64,000 nt of DNA from Polaromonas eurypsychrophila (lineage in GTDB: Bacteria; Pseudomonadota; Gammaproteobacteria; Burkholderiales; Burkholderiaceae_C). This document shows, one piece after another, positions 43,773-50,189 of the stretch. Position numbers and translations under genes: made by a program. The stretch covers positions 458,333 to 522,332 of the forward strand of contig NZ_BMIG01000001.1 in the NCBI RefSeq assembly GCF_014641715.1. Direction: 5' to 3'. A model generated the notes under the pieces. It did not search any database and was not told the DNA's origin. It saw nothing but the letters and a program-made list of their open reading frames with translations. Position 1 is the stretch's first letter; every line of letters begins with the position of its first letter.

Positions 43773-45083
43773 ATGAACGCACCCCACACCCTGTCGCGCT
43801 GGAGCCAGCCGGGCTCCAGCCGCATTCCCTTCTGGGCCTACACCGACGAGCAGTTGTACCAGCGTGAGCTGGAGAAAATTTTCTACGGCCCGCACTGGTG
43901 TTATGTCGGCCTGACGGTAGAGATCCCCAACCTCGGAGACTTCAAACTCAGCCATGTGGGCGAGCGCCAGGTGGTGATGGTGCGTGACCGGGTGGCCCCC
44001 AAAGACCGGGACTCCGACCACGGCATTCGCGTGGTGGAAAACCGCTGCGCCCACCGCGGCGTGCGTTTCTGCCAGAACCCGCAGGGCAATGCGCGCAGTT
44101 TTGTCTGCCCTTACCACCAGTGGACCTACAAGCTCAACGGCGACTTGGCCGGTCTGCCGTTCAAGGACGGCGTGAAGGACGGCGAGTGTGTCAACGGGGG
44201 CATGCCCGATGGCTTTGATCTGAAGGACCATGGCCTGACCAAACTGCGGGTCGCGGTGCTGCATGGTCTGGTGTTTGCGACCTTCAGCGATGCGGTCGAG
44301 CCGCTTGAAGATTACCTCGGACCGAACGTGTTGCCCTGGCTGGACCGCATCTTCAAGGGCCGGCAACTGACTTTGCTCGGCTACAACTGCCAGCGCATTC
44401 CGGGCAACTGGAAGCTGATGATGGAAAACATCAAGGACCCCTACCACCCCGGCCTTCTGCATACCTGGTTTGTCACCTTCGGCCTGTGGCGCGCCGACCA
44501 GAAAAGCCGCATGGTGATGGACGAACATGGGCGGCATGCGGTGATGATCTCGCGCCGCAACGAGGGCCGGCAGAACGCCGCCGTGACCGAGGGCGTGACC
44601 TCGTTCAAGGCCGACATGGCGCTGCACGACGACCGTCTCCTCGACGTGGTGCCCGAAGCCTGGTGGAAGGTCGATGACCCGGCTAACCCCGGCAGCGACA
44701 TCACGCCGACTGTGACCATGATCACGCTGTTTCCCAGCCTGATCATCCAGCAGCAGGTCAACTCGCTGAGCACCCGCCACATCGTGCCGCGCGGCCAGGG
44801 CGAGTTCGATTTTGTCTGGACCCATTTTGGATTTTTCGACGACACGCCCGAGATGACGCGGCGCCGGCTGCGCCAGGCCAATTTGTTCGGGCCGGCCGGT
44901 TTTGTCAGCGCCGATGATGGCGAGGTGATCGAGTTCAGTCAGGCTGGCTTTGCGCAATGGGGCGAGTCTGGGAAAACGCTGTGCGAACTCGGCGGCACCG
45001 GCACCGAGATGACCGAACACATGGTGACCGAAACCCTGATCCGCAGCATGTATGCCTACTGGAAGAAAGTGATGGCGGTATGA
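43773..45083 (+). CDS. Rieske non-haem iron aromatic dioxygenase, large (alpha) subunit
   Basis: The 436-residue protein has a Rieske [2Fe-2S] domain with CAHRGVRFC and CPYHQW (Cys-x-His ... Cys-x2-His, about residues 90-115). A C-terminal catalytic domain carries the mononuclear iron site in ENIKDPYHPGLLH (Asp and two His, about residue 215). The sequence resembles the salicylate 5-hydroxylase / anthranilate dioxygenase large-subunit group. The substrate is uncertain. No ferredoxin or reductase gene is nearby, so electrons must come from elsewhere. The stop overlaps the following small ORF by four bases. Confidence 0.9.
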   Translation: MNAPHTLSRWSQPGSSRIPFWAYTDEQLYQRELEKIFYGPHWCYVGLTVEIPNLGDFKLSHVGERQVVMVRDRVAPKDRDSDHGIRVVENRCAHRGVRFCQNPQGNARSFVCPYHQWTYKLNGDLAGLPFKDGVKDGECVNGGMPDGFDLKDHGLTKLRVAVLHGLVFATFSDAVEPLEDYLGPNVLPWLDRIFKGRQLTLLGYNCQRIPGNWKLMMENIKDPYHPGLLHTWFVTFGLWRADQKSRMVMDEHGRHAVMISRRNEGRQNAAVTEGVTSFKADMALHDDRLLDVVPEAWWKVDDPANPGSDITPTVTMITLFPSLIIQQQVNSLSTRHIVPRGQGEFDFVWTHFGFFDDTPEMTRRRLRQANLFGPAGFVSADDGEVIEFSQAGFAQWGESGKTLCELGGTGTEMTEHMVTETLIRSMYAYWKKVMAV

Positions 45084-45193
45084 GCGCACTTGGCGAGGGG
45101 CCCCACAAAGTGGGGATCGACATAGCGCGAATGGCGCCGGCCGCCGACACCTGGGTGTTTGCAGATGGTGTGATGACAGAGGTGGCGGTATGA
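45080..45193 (+). CDS. Tandemly duplicated 37-codon ORF, copy 1
   Basis: The ATG overlaps the dioxygenase alpha stop in ATGA. The 37-residue product begins MSALGEGPHKVGIDIA, continues RMAPAADTWV and ends VMTEVAV. It contains a CCCCAC-aaa-GTGGGG hairpin at DNA level. I do not know the family. It may be a real small protein or a translated spacer that keeps ribosomes on the message between the two subunits. The 3' end supplies a GAGG site for the next start. Confidence 0.55.
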   Translation: MSALGEGPHKVGIDIARMAPAADTWVFADGVMTEVAV

Positions 45194-45300
45194 GCGCACT
45201 TGGCAAGGGGCCCCACAAAGTGGGGATCGACATAGCGCGAATGGCGCCGGCCGCCGACACCTGGATGCTTGCAGAGCGAGTGATGACGGAGGCGGCGGTA
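45081..45300 (+). repeat. Two tandem 110-bp units between dioxygenase alpha and beta genes
   Basis: Units at 45081-45190 and 45191-45300 share nearly every base. Each holds GCGAGGGG/GCAAGGGG, the hairpin CCCCACAAAGTGGGG, ATCGACATAGCGCGAATGGC and a gcggta end. This is a recent head-to-tail duplication that preserved all reading frames. Confidence 0.9.
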
Positions 45301-45303
45301 TGA
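45190..45303 (+). CDS. Tandemly duplicated 37-codon ORF, copy 2
   Basis: This is a second 110-bp unit, nearly identical to copy 1. The product starts MSALGKGPHKVGIDIA and ends VMTEAAV. It begins in the ATGA overlap with copy 1 and ends in the ATGA overlap with the beta subunit gene (45300-45303). The differences between copies include replacement changes (Glu to Lys, Val to Met, Phe to Leu, Gly to Arg) as well as silent ones, so strong protein-level constraint is not obvious. Confidence 0.55.
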   Translation: MSALGKGPHKVGIDIARMAPAADTWMLAERVMTEAAV

Positions 45304-45779
45304 GCCTGGAGAAATTGCTACTGCAGCAGGAGGTAGACCAGCTTTACGCGGCGTATGCGGCAGCCCTGGATGAAAAACGTTTTGACGCCTGGCCGGAATT
45401 TTTTGTCGAGGACGGGCGTTACTCCCTGCAGGCGCGCGAGAACCATGACCGCGGCCTGCCGCTGGCGTTGATGGATCTCGAAAGCCGCGGCATGATGAAA
45501 GACCGTGTCTACGGCATCACGCAAACGATTTACCACGGGCCGTATTACACGCGCCACGTCGTCAGCCCGGCGCAGGTGCTCGGCGTTGAAGGTGATGTGG
45601 TGAAGGCGCAGGCCAACTACGCGGTGTTTCGCACCAAACCGGCTGGTATCAGCGAGGTCTACAACGTCGGGCGTTATATCGACGAGATCGTGCGCACGCC
45701 CGAAGGCTTGAAGTTCCGGTTACGGCTTTGTGTGTATGACAGCGAGATGATCCTCAATTCGCTGATTTATCCGGTTTGA
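45300..45779 (+). CDS. Aromatic-ring-hydroxylating dioxygenase, small (beta) subunit
   Basis: The 159-residue protein has the NTF2-like fold of dioxygenase beta subunits: LLLQQEVDQLYAAYAAALDEKRFDAWPEFF near the N-terminus, a DGRYSLQARENHDRGLPLALM loop, and HVVSPAQVLGVEGDVVKAQANYAVFRT. It stabilises the alpha3beta3 complex. The start ATGA overlaps the stop of the second small ORF, with GAGG 7 nt upstream, so its translation depends on the upstream small ORFs. Confidence 0.9.
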   Translation: MSLEKLLLQQEVDQLYAAYAAALDEKRFDAWPEFFVEDGRYSLQARENHDRGLPLALMDLESRGMMKDRVYGITQTIYHGPYYTRHVVSPAQVLGVEGDVVKAQANYAVFRTKPAGISEVYNVGRYIDEIVRTPEGLKFRLRLCVYDSEMILNSLIYPV

Positions 45780-45793
45780 TCCCCACTGTGTAG

Positions 45794-46201
45794 TTGGCCA
45801 GCACGCCGGGGGTTGCCCGGCGGCAACTCACTTTCTTTTTGCGTCGCCAAAAAGAAAGTAAGCAAAGAAGAAGGCGACCCGATGATCTGGGTCCCCTGCG
45901 CTGCGCTTCGGGGCAACCTGCGGTGCTCGCCGAAAACGGGGTCGATCTCGAACTCGCCTTCGGCTCAACCAATCGCTCGCCCTGATCCGTTTTCGGCTGT
46001 GCTCCTCGGCCCAGCCCGACGGGTGGAGGAGAAATTCTATACCGGATTCAATCCGGAGTCCTTGGAGCGCACAGCGCTTCAAGGACGGAAATCTCAGGAG
46101 TCAGTCATGTTTGCACGCGAGCCCAGCGCACGCGGCCACATGAGGTCCCCCTCCATCGCCCAGCGGGGCGAGGGAGGGGCTAAGGGGGGGAGTGGGGAGT
46201 T
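45794..46201 (+). repeat. About 405-bp dispersed repeat family E, copy 2
   Basis: This matches 7455-7860 in the same orientation, with the same anchors including the ACTTTCTTTTT...AAAAAGAAAGT hairpin, GGGTCCCCTGCGCTGCGCTT and TCCCCCTCCATCGCCCAGCG. Like copy 1 it lies between two convergent genes. It fills most of the 485-bp gap 45780-46264, which has no gene. Confidence 0.8.
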
Positions 46202-46264
46202 AGACCTGCCAAATCAGGCAAACCACAGCCTCAAGCTGTTGCAGCTGATGAGGCGCTATTGCGG

Positions 46265-46489
46265 TTATTTCTGGTCCTGGCGCTTGCCAATTTCGTTACC
46301 GATCACCGCACCGGCAGCAGCCCCGCCGACCGTACCCAGTGTTCCACCGCCGAGCGCGCTGCCTGCCACGCCGCCGATCACCGCGCCGGTACCTGTGCCG
46401 ATTTGCTGATTGGTCAGTGAAGTGCCACAGCCGGTCAGGGCAATCAGGGATGCGGCTGCGGTTGCCATCAGAATGTTCTTGATCATCAT
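46265..46489 (-). CDS. Glycine-zipper lipoprotein (Gly-zipper 2TM / SlyB-like)
   Basis: The 74-residue protein starts at ATG 46487-46489 (AAGG site 5 nt upstream, GTG at 46495 possible). A signal peptide with lipobox LTGCGT precedes a glycine-zipper segment (GTGTGAVIGGVAGSALGGGTLG, continuing with VGGAAAGAVIGNEIG), ending in KRQDQK. Small proteins of this type sit in the outer membrane. It appears monocistronic; the 159 bp before it (46490-46648) contain its promoter and no gene. Confidence 0.85.
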   Translation of the reverse strand: MMIKNILMATAAASLIALTGCGTSLTNQQIGTGTGAVIGGVAGSALGGGTLGTVGGAAAGAVIGNEIGKRQDQK

Positions 46490-46648
46490 GTTCACCTTTG
46501 TCGGATTGCAGGCAGGTCTCGATAAGCTTGGGATGAAGCCTTGTTGTTGCCTGTAGGAGAACTGTAGCTTTGGCCTGCTGCCAGAGCTGTAGGAAAGGGC
46601 CTGCGCGTTCTGTCATCTGCCCGCGTGAACGCGCGCGGGGTCTTGCTA

Positions 46649-48019
46649 TTACAGGGGCCGGTTGCGCGCCAGCGGCGGATTTTTCGCGAAGTAGCTGCTG
46701 ATTCCGCGCATCAGTGCGTCGGCCAGTTGTACCTGGTAGGCCTCGCTGCGCAGTTTGGCCTCTTCGTCGGGGTTGCTGATGAAGGCCGTCTCGACCAGCA
46801 CGCTAGGAATATCGGGTGCCTTGAGCACCGCAAAGCCGGCCTGCTCGACACGCGGTTTGTGCAGCTTGCCGACGCTGCCGATTTCACCCAGCATCGCGCC
46901 GCCCAACTTGAGGCTGTCGTTGATTTGTGCGGTGGTGCTCATGTCGAGCAGCGCCTTCTGCACTTGCGCGTCTTTGGCCTTGACGTTCACGCCACCGACC
47001 AGGTCGGCCGAGTTCTCCTTGTCGGCGATCCAGCGGGCCGCACTGCTGGAGGCGCCTTTCTCGCTGAGCGCAAACACACTGGCGCCCTGCGGCCGCGGTG
47101 TGAAAAACGCATCAGCATGGATGCTGATGAATAGGTCCGCCTGCACCCGCCTGGCTTTTTCCACCCGCACATGCAGCGGCACGAAAAAGTCGGCATCGCG
47201 CGTGAGGTAGGCGCGCATGTTGGGGATGGCGTTGATGCGGTCGCGCAGGCGCAGCGCAATCTGCAGCACCACGTCTTTCTCGCGCGTGCCGCCGGGGCCG
47301 ATGGCGCCGGGGTCTTCACCACCGTGGCCGGGGTCCAGCGCCACGATGATGAGGCGGTCTGTCTTGTTGCGGCTGCCGGCGCCCGCACCCACAGTTTCGG
47401 ACGGCGCCCTGGGCGTTGCCGCAGTGGCTGGCGGCTTCTCGGTGACAGTGGCGGGTGGCGGGCTGACCGGTGCGGGGCGCTCGGTTTGTTTGGCAATCAG
47501 GTCGCCCAGCGGATCACCCACCAGCGCAGCAGGGGCTTGAGATTTGTCTTTCAGGCGTTCGGCAATCAGCACTTCGAGCGGATCCGTCACCTGGGTCGGG
47601 TAGAGGTCGAACACCAGCCGATGCTGGTAGGCCGCCACCGGTTGCAGCGAGAACACCTGCGGCAGCATGGGCTGCTTGAGTTCGACCACCAGGCGCACCA
47701 CGCCGGGCGCGTTCTGGCCGACGCGGATGCCGGCGATGTTCGGGTCATCAGGTTTGACCTTGGCCACCAGCTCGCGCAACGCGGGGATCAGGTCAATGCC
47801 CTCGATGTCCACCGCCAGCCGTGGCGGCTCGGCGATGAAGTAATACTTGGTTTTGAGTCCGGCATCGGACTCGATGGTGACGCGGCTGTAGTCCTTGGCC
47901 GGCCAGACTCGCACCGCCATGATGGTCAGGCCGCGCGCAATCTGCTGCACGCCCAGGAGCAGCATCAGGCTGCCCATCTGCAACGCGCCGCGACGGCTGA
48001 TGTCTCTTGGCATGCTCAT
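46649..48019 (-). CDS. amiC: N-acetylmuramoyl-L-alanine amidase, AmiC-type
   Basis: The 456-residue enzyme starts at ATG 48017-48019, overlapping the tsaE stop in ATGA. A twin-arginine-like signal (SRRGALQMG) is followed by an AMIN domain (about residues 35-140), a Pro/Ala-rich linker and an Amidase_3 domain. The zinc site is formed by LDPGHGGEDPGA (His), the Glu in a following segment, and the final VLVETAFISN (Glu). It cuts septal peptidoglycan during cell separation and would need an activator such as EnvC or NlpD. Confidence 0.93.
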   Translation of the reverse strand: MSMPRDISRRGALQMGSLMLLLGVQQIARGLTIMAVRVWPAKDYSRVTIESDAGLKTKYYFIAEPPRLAVDIEGIDLIPALRELVAKVKPDDPNIAGIRVGQNAPGVVRLVVELKQPMLPQVFSLQPVAAYQHRLVFDLYPTQVTDPLEVLIAERLKDKSQAPAALVGDPLGDLIAKQTERPAPVSPPPATVTEKPPATAATPRAPSETVGAGAGSRNKTDRLIIVALDPGHGGEDPGAIGPGGTREKDVVLQIALRLRDRINAIPNMRAYLTRDADFFVPLHVRVEKARRVQADLFISIHADAFFTPRPQGASVFALSEKGASSSAARWIADKENSADLVGGVNVKAKDAQVQKALLDMSTTAQINDSLKLGGAMLGEIGSVGKLHKPRVEQAGFAVLKAPDIPSVLVETAFISNPDEEAKLRSEAYQVQLADALMRGISSYFAKNPPLARNRPL

Positions 48020-48516
48020 GGCAGCAGCGCCGCGCCGGCATCGCTGCGGGCGGTGAGGGTGACGGCTCGCACATCCCCGTCCTGCAATTCGAGCGCGATG
48101 TCCAGGTCGGCGCTCGGCAGATGCTCGCCGGCTTTTTCGGGCCACTCGACCAGTTTCAGGCCGGGGCTGGCGAAGATGTCGCGAAAACCGGCTTCTTCCC
48201 ACTCGTCCGGATCATTGAAGCGGTAGAAGTCGAAATGCCAGATGTCAAGCGCGCCGCCGGGCGCATCGTCCAGGGTGTAAGGCTCAACCACCGCATAAGT
48301 CGGGCTCTTGATGCGACCCGCCACACCCAGGGCCTTGAGCAGATGCCGCACGAAGGTGGTCTTGCCGCTGCCCAGGTCGCCGTGCAGCGCTATCAGCATG
48401 TGGCTGCCGGCCGTGCCCTGCAGCTTCGCGGCGAGCGCTGCGGCAAACGCCTGGGTGTCATCCTCCGTGACCCAGGGAATACTTTTTACAATGAGCGGGT
48501 GATCGTTACTGGCCAT
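48016..48516 (-). CDS. tsaE: TsaE, ATPase of the tRNA threonylcarbamoyladenosine complex
   Basis: The 166-residue protein from ATG 48514-48516 has the Walker A motif HGDLGSGKTTFVRHLL near residue 42, then IKSPTYAVVEPY and HFDFYRFNDPDEWEEAGFRD. With TsaB, TsaC and TsaD it makes t6A37 in tRNA. A start 17 codons earlier is open but would overlap queG further. The start codon lies inside the first codons of queG on the other strand, and amiC is downstream with an ATGA overlap. Confidence 0.9.
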   Translation of the reverse strand: MASNDHPLIVKSIPWVTEDDTQAFAAALAAKLQGTAGSHMLIALHGDLGSGKTTFVRHLLKALGVAGRIKSPTYAVVEPYTLDDAPGGALDIWHFDFYRFNDPDEWEEAGFRDIFASPGLKLVEWPEKAGEHLPSADLDIALELQDGDVRAVTLTARSDAGAALLP

Positions 48517-49587
48517 CAATTCGTTTCTCAAATTCAAACGTGGGGGCGCGAGCTTGGATTTTCGCAAATTGGCATTGCAGGCGTTGATTTGTCATCGGCG
48601 GAACCCGGATTATCGGCCTGGCTCGCGGCCGGCTTTCATGGTGACATGAATTACATGGCGGCGCACGGGCTCAAGCGCGCACGCCCCGCTGAACTGGTGC
48701 CCGGTACCGTCAGCGTGATCACGGCGCGCATGGATTACCTGCCCGCATCCACGCCGCAGGCGCCGGGGCAGTGGCAGGCCACGGAGCTGGCGCGGCTGGA
48801 GCGGCCCGGCGAAGCGATTGTTTCGGTGTACGCGCGCGGCCGCGATTACCACAAGGTAATGCGTACGCGCCTGCAAAAACTGGCGGAGCGGATTGCCATC
48901 CATGTGCAGCCGCTGGGCCACCGTGCCTTCACCGATTCTGCGCCAGTACTGGAGGCCGAACTGGCCTCGCGCAGCGGCCAAGGCTGGCGCGGCAAACACA
49001 CGCTGCTGCTCAACCGCGAAGCCGGCTCCATGTTTTTTCTCGGCGAGATTTATGTCGATGTGGCACTGCCGCCCAGCGAGCCGGTCACGCCGCACTGCGG
49101 CAGTTGCAGCGCCTGCATCACCATCTGCCCGACGCAGGCCATCATCGCGCCGCACCGGCTCGATGCGCGGCGCTGCATCTCCTACCTGACCATCGAACAT
49201 GCCGGCGCTATCCCGCTCGAACTGCGGCCATTGATCGGCAACCGCATCTATGGTTGCGACGACTGCCAGCTGATCTGCCCCTGGAACAAGTTTGCGCAGC
49301 GCAGCGCCTTGCCGGACTTTGACGAACGCCAGGGTCTGAGCGGCCAGCAACTGGTCACGCTGTTTGCATGGAACGAAGCGGAGTTCTTGCGTTACACCGA
49401 AGGCAGCGCGATCCGGCGCATTGGGCATGAGCGCTGGCTGCGCAACATCGCGGTGGCCATGGGCAATGCCCTGCAGGCCGGCGGCGATGAAACGGGCGCA
49501 TTGCGGGCTGCCTTGCTGGCGCGGCGTGATCATGCCAGTGAGGTGGTGCGTGAACATGTGGCGTGGGCTCTTTCAATGCCATTATGA
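48499..49587 (+). CDS. queG: Epoxyqueuosine reductase QueG
   Basis: The 362-residue cobalamin-dependent enzyme performs the last step of queuosine synthesis in tRNA. The start is GTG at 48499 (VIVTGHQFVSQIQTWGREL). The longer frame upstream is antisense to tsaE. Two [4Fe-4S] sites are visible: HCGSCSACITICPTQAI near residue 198 and GCDDCQLICPWNKFAQ near residue 250. A C-terminal HEAT-like segment follows. The chosen start places the gene overlapping tsaE divergently by 18 bp. Confidence 0.9.
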   Translation: MIVTGHQFVSQIQTWGRELGFSQIGIAGVDLSSAEPGLSAWLAAGFHGDMNYMAAHGLKRARPAELVPGTVSVITARMDYLPASTPQAPGQWQATELARLERPGEAIVSVYARGRDYHKVMRTRLQKLAERIAIHVQPLGHRAFTDSAPVLEAELASRSGQGWRGKHTLLLNREAGSMFFLGEIYVDVALPPSEPVTPHCGSCSACITICPTQAIIAPHRLDARRCISYLTIEHAGAIPLELRPLIGNRIYGCDDCQLICPWNKFAQRSALPDFDERQGLSGQQLVTLFAWNEAEFLRYTEGSAIRRIGHERWLRNIAVAMGNALQAGGDETGALRAALLARRDHASEVVREHVAWALSMPL

Positions 49588-49590
49588 ATT

Positions 49591-49645
49591 AAATCGGCCT
49601 CCAGCCCATATCCAGCGGGCGTGAGCAGCTCCTGATTTTGTAGCA
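49591..49645 (-). repeat. Dispersed repeat family A, intergenic copy
   Basis: The plus-strand reading AAATCGGCCTCCAGCCCATA, TCCAGCGGGCGTGAGCAGCT and CCTGATTTTGTAGC is the cleanest reference copy. It lies just after queG and before the DUF2946 gene. Confidence 0.8.
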
Positions 49646-49649
49646 TTTT

Positions 49650-50039
49650 GTGCCGCACCTGACCCCTCCCTATAATCATTCGGTGCCAACAACCCCGTCC
49701 TCCCGTCCGCTCTGGGCCCGCCTTGCCGCGTGGCTGGGATGCCTTGCAGTGTTCGCTGCGCTGATTGCGCCGGTGTCCATGCTGGCCGAGGATGTGCGCA
49801 CCGGCCAGCTTGGCGGGCTTTGCAGCGCGACCGGCTCTGGTCAACCGGGCAGCGACGACGCCTCATCTGCCAATGGCCACTGCGACCTCTGCGGCTCGGC
49901 CGGACTGGCCTTGCCGCCGCTGGCGCAGTCGGGCAGTCGCTCCGCCACCGTCATGGCGATGGCGCTTGTCTTTGAGGATGCCGTCCGTTCGGCCTCCTCG
50001 CCGGGGCTGCCTTTCAGCCGCGGCCCGCCTGCACTTTGA
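49650..50039 (+). CDS. DUF2946-family protein
   Basis: An ATG at 49650 gives 129 residues. GTG at 49683 (VPTTPSSRP) gives a 118-residue protein and is equally plausible. A hydrophobic segment (LAAWLGCLAVFAALIAPVSM) is followed by GHCDLCGSAGLALPP, the Cys/His-rich motif of DUF2946, which is often found next to TonB-dependent copper receptors. The motif probably binds a metal ion in the periplasm. It is upstream of the TonB receptor gene, with a repeat pair between. Confidence 0.78.
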   Translation: MPHLTPPYNHSVPTTPSSRPLWARLAAWLGCLAVFAALIAPVSMLAEDVRTGQLGGLCSATGSGQPGSDDASSANGHCDLCGSAGLALPPLAQSGSRSATVMAMALVFEDAVRSASSPGLPFSRGPPAL

Positions 50040-50054
50040 AATAAGCAAGAGCTT

Positions 50055-50142
50055 GTCATTGCGGGCCTGACCCGCAATCCATGCAGGCAGAACCCGAACT
50101 GTGGTTCATGCGACATGGATCCCGGATCACGTCCGGGATGAC
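50055..50142 (+). repeat. Palindromic repeat family C, upstream of the TonB receptor gene
   Basis: GTCATTGCGGGCCTGACCCG and CAATCC form one arm, and ATGGATCCCGGATCACGTCC with GGGATGAC the other. The same 88-bp layout recurs at 52565-52651, in the same orientation, downstream of the receptor. Confidence 0.85.
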
Positions 50143-50189
50143 AAACCGGGGCAGTGCGCCCTCGACTTCAATTTCAAAGTGTGGACTTC

